DNA from: GCA-002727615 sp964442655
GTDB taxonomy: Bacteria > Pseudomonadota > Alphaproteobacteria > TMED109
Direction of reading: 5' to 3'
DNA: 64,000 nucleotides
Assembly (NCBI GenBank): GCA_964442655.1
Contig: CAYTZM010000007.1
Location: 1-64,000 of the forward strand
In this document: positions 62,200 to 64,000 of the stretch, one piece after another
How the letters are laid out: every line of letters starts with the position of its first letter
Numbering within the stretch: position 1 is the stretch's first letter
Notes under the pieces: generated by a model
Told to the model about the DNA's origin: nothing
The model's database searches: none
Seen by the model: the letters and a program-made list of their open reading frames with translations, nothing else
Program-made: the position numbers and the translations under genes

Positions 62200-62310
62200 A
62201 ACAAACCCTCAAAAAATAAAATTTTATTTATTTATATTTATACTCCTATAGTATCTTTAATATAAATACATTAAAAATTATATTTTAAATTAAATTTTAA
62301 GGTTATTTGA

Positions 62311-63279
62311 ATGATAATAGTAACAGGAGGATTAGGATTTATAGGTTCAAATATTATAAAAGGATTAAATAAAATTGGACAGAAAGATATTACCATATGT
62401 GACTGGTCAGATAAAAAAGATAAAAAAATATATATTTCTAATTTTCAATATAATGAAATTATTAGACCTGATAAATTATTTAGTTTTATACAAACAAGCA
62501 ATAAAATAGATATTATTATTCATATGGGAGCTATTTCATCCACCACAGAAAAAAATTTTAAATTATTATATAAAAACAATACTGTGTTCTCTAAAAAATT
62601 ATGGAAATTATGTGTAATAAAAAATATTCGGCTAATTTATGCATCATCGGCCGCAACCTATGGAGATGGTAAAAAAGGATTTAGTGATAATGAATCAATA
62701 AATTATAACCCATTAAACTTATACGGTTGGTCTAAATACTTTTTTGATAGATATGCTATTAAAAATTCTTTAAGTCAGGAAAAACCTCCTCAATGGGTTG
62801 GGCTAAAATTCTTTAATGTTTATGGACCAAATGAATATCACAAAGGAACAATGCAATCTGTAGTAAAACACTCGTTAGATCAATATAAAAAACACAATAA
62901 AGTAAAATTATTTAAATCTTACAATAAGAAATATAAAGATGGCGAACAAACTAGAGACTTTATTTATGTAAATGATTGTGTTGCAATAATTAATTGGCTG
63001 ATTAAAAACCCACAAGTAAATGGTATATATAATTGTGGCACTGGTAAAGGTAGAACTTTTAAAGACTTAGTAAAAGCAATGTTTAAATCAATTAAAACTA
63101 AACCAAGAATTGAATTTATAGAGATGCCAAATGAAATTAAAAACCAATACCAATATTATACTCAAGCAGATATGAGCAAAATTATAAAGGCTGGATATAA
63201 CATTCCATTTACATCCTTAGAAAACGGCGTAAATGATTACGTAACCAAATATTTATTAAAACGCACTCTTAAAAAGTAA
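62311..63279 (+). CDS. hldD: ADP-L-glycero-D-manno-heptose-6-epimerase
   Basis: 322 residues. GGLGFIGSNII (6-16), MGAISSTTEKN, SSAATYGDGKKGF, YGWSKYFFD with the catalytic Tyr/Lys (about 138-142), and FFNVYGPNEYHKG, the HldD/RfaD hallmarks. Last step of ADP-heptose production for lipopolysaccharide inner core. No other heptose genes adjoin. The next gene starts 3 bp later. Confidence 0.93.
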   Translation: MIIVTGGLGFIGSNIIKGLNKIGQKDITICDWSDKKDKKIYISNFQYNEIIRPDKLFSFIQTSNKIDIIIHMGAISSTTEKNFKLLYKNNTVFSKKLWKLCVIKNIRLIYASSAATYGDGKKGFSDNESINYNPLNLYGWSKYFFDRYAIKNSLSQEKPPQWVGLKFFNVYGPNEYHKGTMQSVVKHSLDQYKKHNKVKLFKSYNKKYKDGEQTRDFIYVNDCVAIINWLIKNPQVNGIYNCGTGKGRTFKDLVKAMFKSIKTKPRIEFIEMPNEIKNQYQYYTQADMSKIIKAGYNIPFTSLENGVNDYVTKYLLKRTLKK

Positions 63280-63282
63280 AAA

Positions 63283-64000
63283 ATGTTTGATAAAATAATA
63301 TATTTAACAGGATCAGCGTGTTCAATAGGAAAAACTGTAGGATTTTCAATATTTACAATAGATATAAGATGGTATGCTTTTGCCTATATATTAGGCCTTA
63401 TTTTAGGACAAATTTATATTAAAATTCTACTAAAAACTAAACTTCAAAATAATAAAATCTCACCCCAAAATATAGAAAAATTTTTGTTATGGGCTATGCT
63501 AGGTATCCTATTAGGTGGCAGAATAGGCTATGTATTATTTTATAACTTAGATTTTTATTTAAGTTATCCAACAAAAATATTTTATTTATGGCAAGGGGGA
63601 ATGTCTTTTCATGGGGGCTTAATCGGAATTTTATTGGCAATGATAATATTTTGTAAAAAATATAAAATACCTTTTTTAAGTTTTACAGATTTAATATGCG
63701 CTGCAGCCCCAATAGGAATTTTTTTAGGAAGAATAACTAATTTCTTAAATGGAGAATTATGGGGAAGACCTTCAAATTTGCCTTGGGCAATAAATTTTAA
63801 ATGTGCAGGCGATATTACAAGACATCCAAGTCAATTATACGAAGCATTTTTAGAAGGTATAATAATATTTACCATTATTTACTTTTTAATTAATAAATTA
63901 AAACTTCTCAATTATCCAGGAAGAATTACTGGTTTATTTTGCTTTTTATATGCATTATTTAGAATAATAATAGAATTTTTTAGGGAACCAGATGCACAAA
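63283..64000 (+). CDS. lgt: Prolipoprotein diacylglyceryl transferase, 3' end outside the window
   Basis: At least 239 codons read open to the edge. IRWYAFAYILGLILG at the N-terminus, GGRIGYVLFYNL, WQGGMSFHGGLIG (the Lgt signature with the catalytic His), GRITNFLNGELWGR and RHPSQLYEA, in order across about six membrane helices. Attaches diacylglycerol to the lipobox Cys of prolipoproteins. The 3' end is missing, and in most alphaproteobacteria lgt directly follows ubiK; here hldD is inserted. Confidence 0.93.
   Translation, partial: MFDKIIYLTGSACSIGKTVGFSIFTIDIRWYAFAYILGLILGQIYIKILLKTKLQNNKISPQNIEKFLLWAMLGILLGGRIGYVLFYNLDFYLSYPTKIFYLWQGGMSFHGGLIGILLAMIIFCKKYKIPFLSFTDLICAAAPIGIFLGRITNFLNGELWGRPSNLPWAINFKCAGDITRHPSQLYEAFLEGIIIFTIIYFLINKLKLLNYPGRITGLFCFLYALFRIIIEFFREPDAQ

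Noticed and set aside
1..64000. CRISPR arrays, insertion sequences, integrase, att sites, rRNA
   Set aside because: No regularly spaced repeats, transposase motifs or rRNA sequence were seen.

Overview
The window is AT-rich, gene-dense DNA from what looks like a streamlined free-living alphaproteobacterium, probably marine. The lineage signals are a 41-residue L36 of alphaproteobacterial type, the tRNA-Ile(CAT) sequence, the orders GatB/YqeY-dnaG-rpoD and carA-carB-greA, trxB next to a LysR regulator, UbiK near lgt, and an ELM1-type protein. Convergent neighbours are often separated by only 0 to 10 bp or overlap by a few bases. I see no insertion sequence, CRISPR array, integrase or rRNA. The exact clade cannot be fixed from the sequence alone.

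Left third (1-19.5 kb) is the accessory part. It starts with an acyl-CoA dehydrogenase/aminoglycoside-phosphotransferase-like pair and a GT39 glycosyltransferase, then a cobalamin riboswitch in front of a BtuB-like TonB receptor, then a class IV aminotransferase and a FAH/hydratase-family enzyme. From 8.9 to 13.9 kb is an unusual membrane cluster: an ExbB/TolQ/MotA-like channel protein, two paralogous single-pass proteins carrying an extracytoplasmic DUF2135-like domain, a two-pass protein with an acidic tail, a TPR protein and a metzincin-like peptidase whose 5' end appears frameshifted in a T10 tract. From 13.9 to 17.6 kb lies a periplasmic methanol/alcohol oxidation module: a PQQ dehydrogenase with the lanthanide-type Asp pair, a cupredoxin with a likely Tat signal, a XoxJ/MxaJ-like binding protein and a discoidin-like protein. 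After a Sel1 protein come a decayed TPR pseudogene and two small two-pass membrane proteins.

Middle (19.4-36.2 kb): L36, glycerate kinase, N-formylglutamate amidohydrolase with DUF1244, a UDP-glucuronate epimerase-like enzyme, fused indolepyruvate ferredoxin oxidoreductase, an ABC1/UbiB kinase-like protein, a sodium:solute symporter with small partners, tRNA-Ile(CAT), rpoD, dnaG and a GatB/YqeY-domain protein.

Right part (36.3-64 kb) is mostly housekeeping: carAB-greA-ELM1-trxB-lysR, a molybdoenzyme pair (MsrP-like plus a BisC-like oxidoreductase), two class I aminotransferases, uvrB, a FolM-like SDR with folB, a 416-bp AT-rich gap with a consensus DnaA box and two flanking box-like repeats, uvrC-pgsA-moaD-moaE, ilvE, an OmpR-type two-component pair, a TetR-like protein, proC, a YbjN protein, ubiK, hldD and the 5' part of lgt, which runs off the window.

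The best candidates for something undescribed are the ion-channel-like cluster at 8.9-13.9 kb and the small-membrane-protein pair at 18.7-19.3 kb with its dyad-flanked TATAAT.
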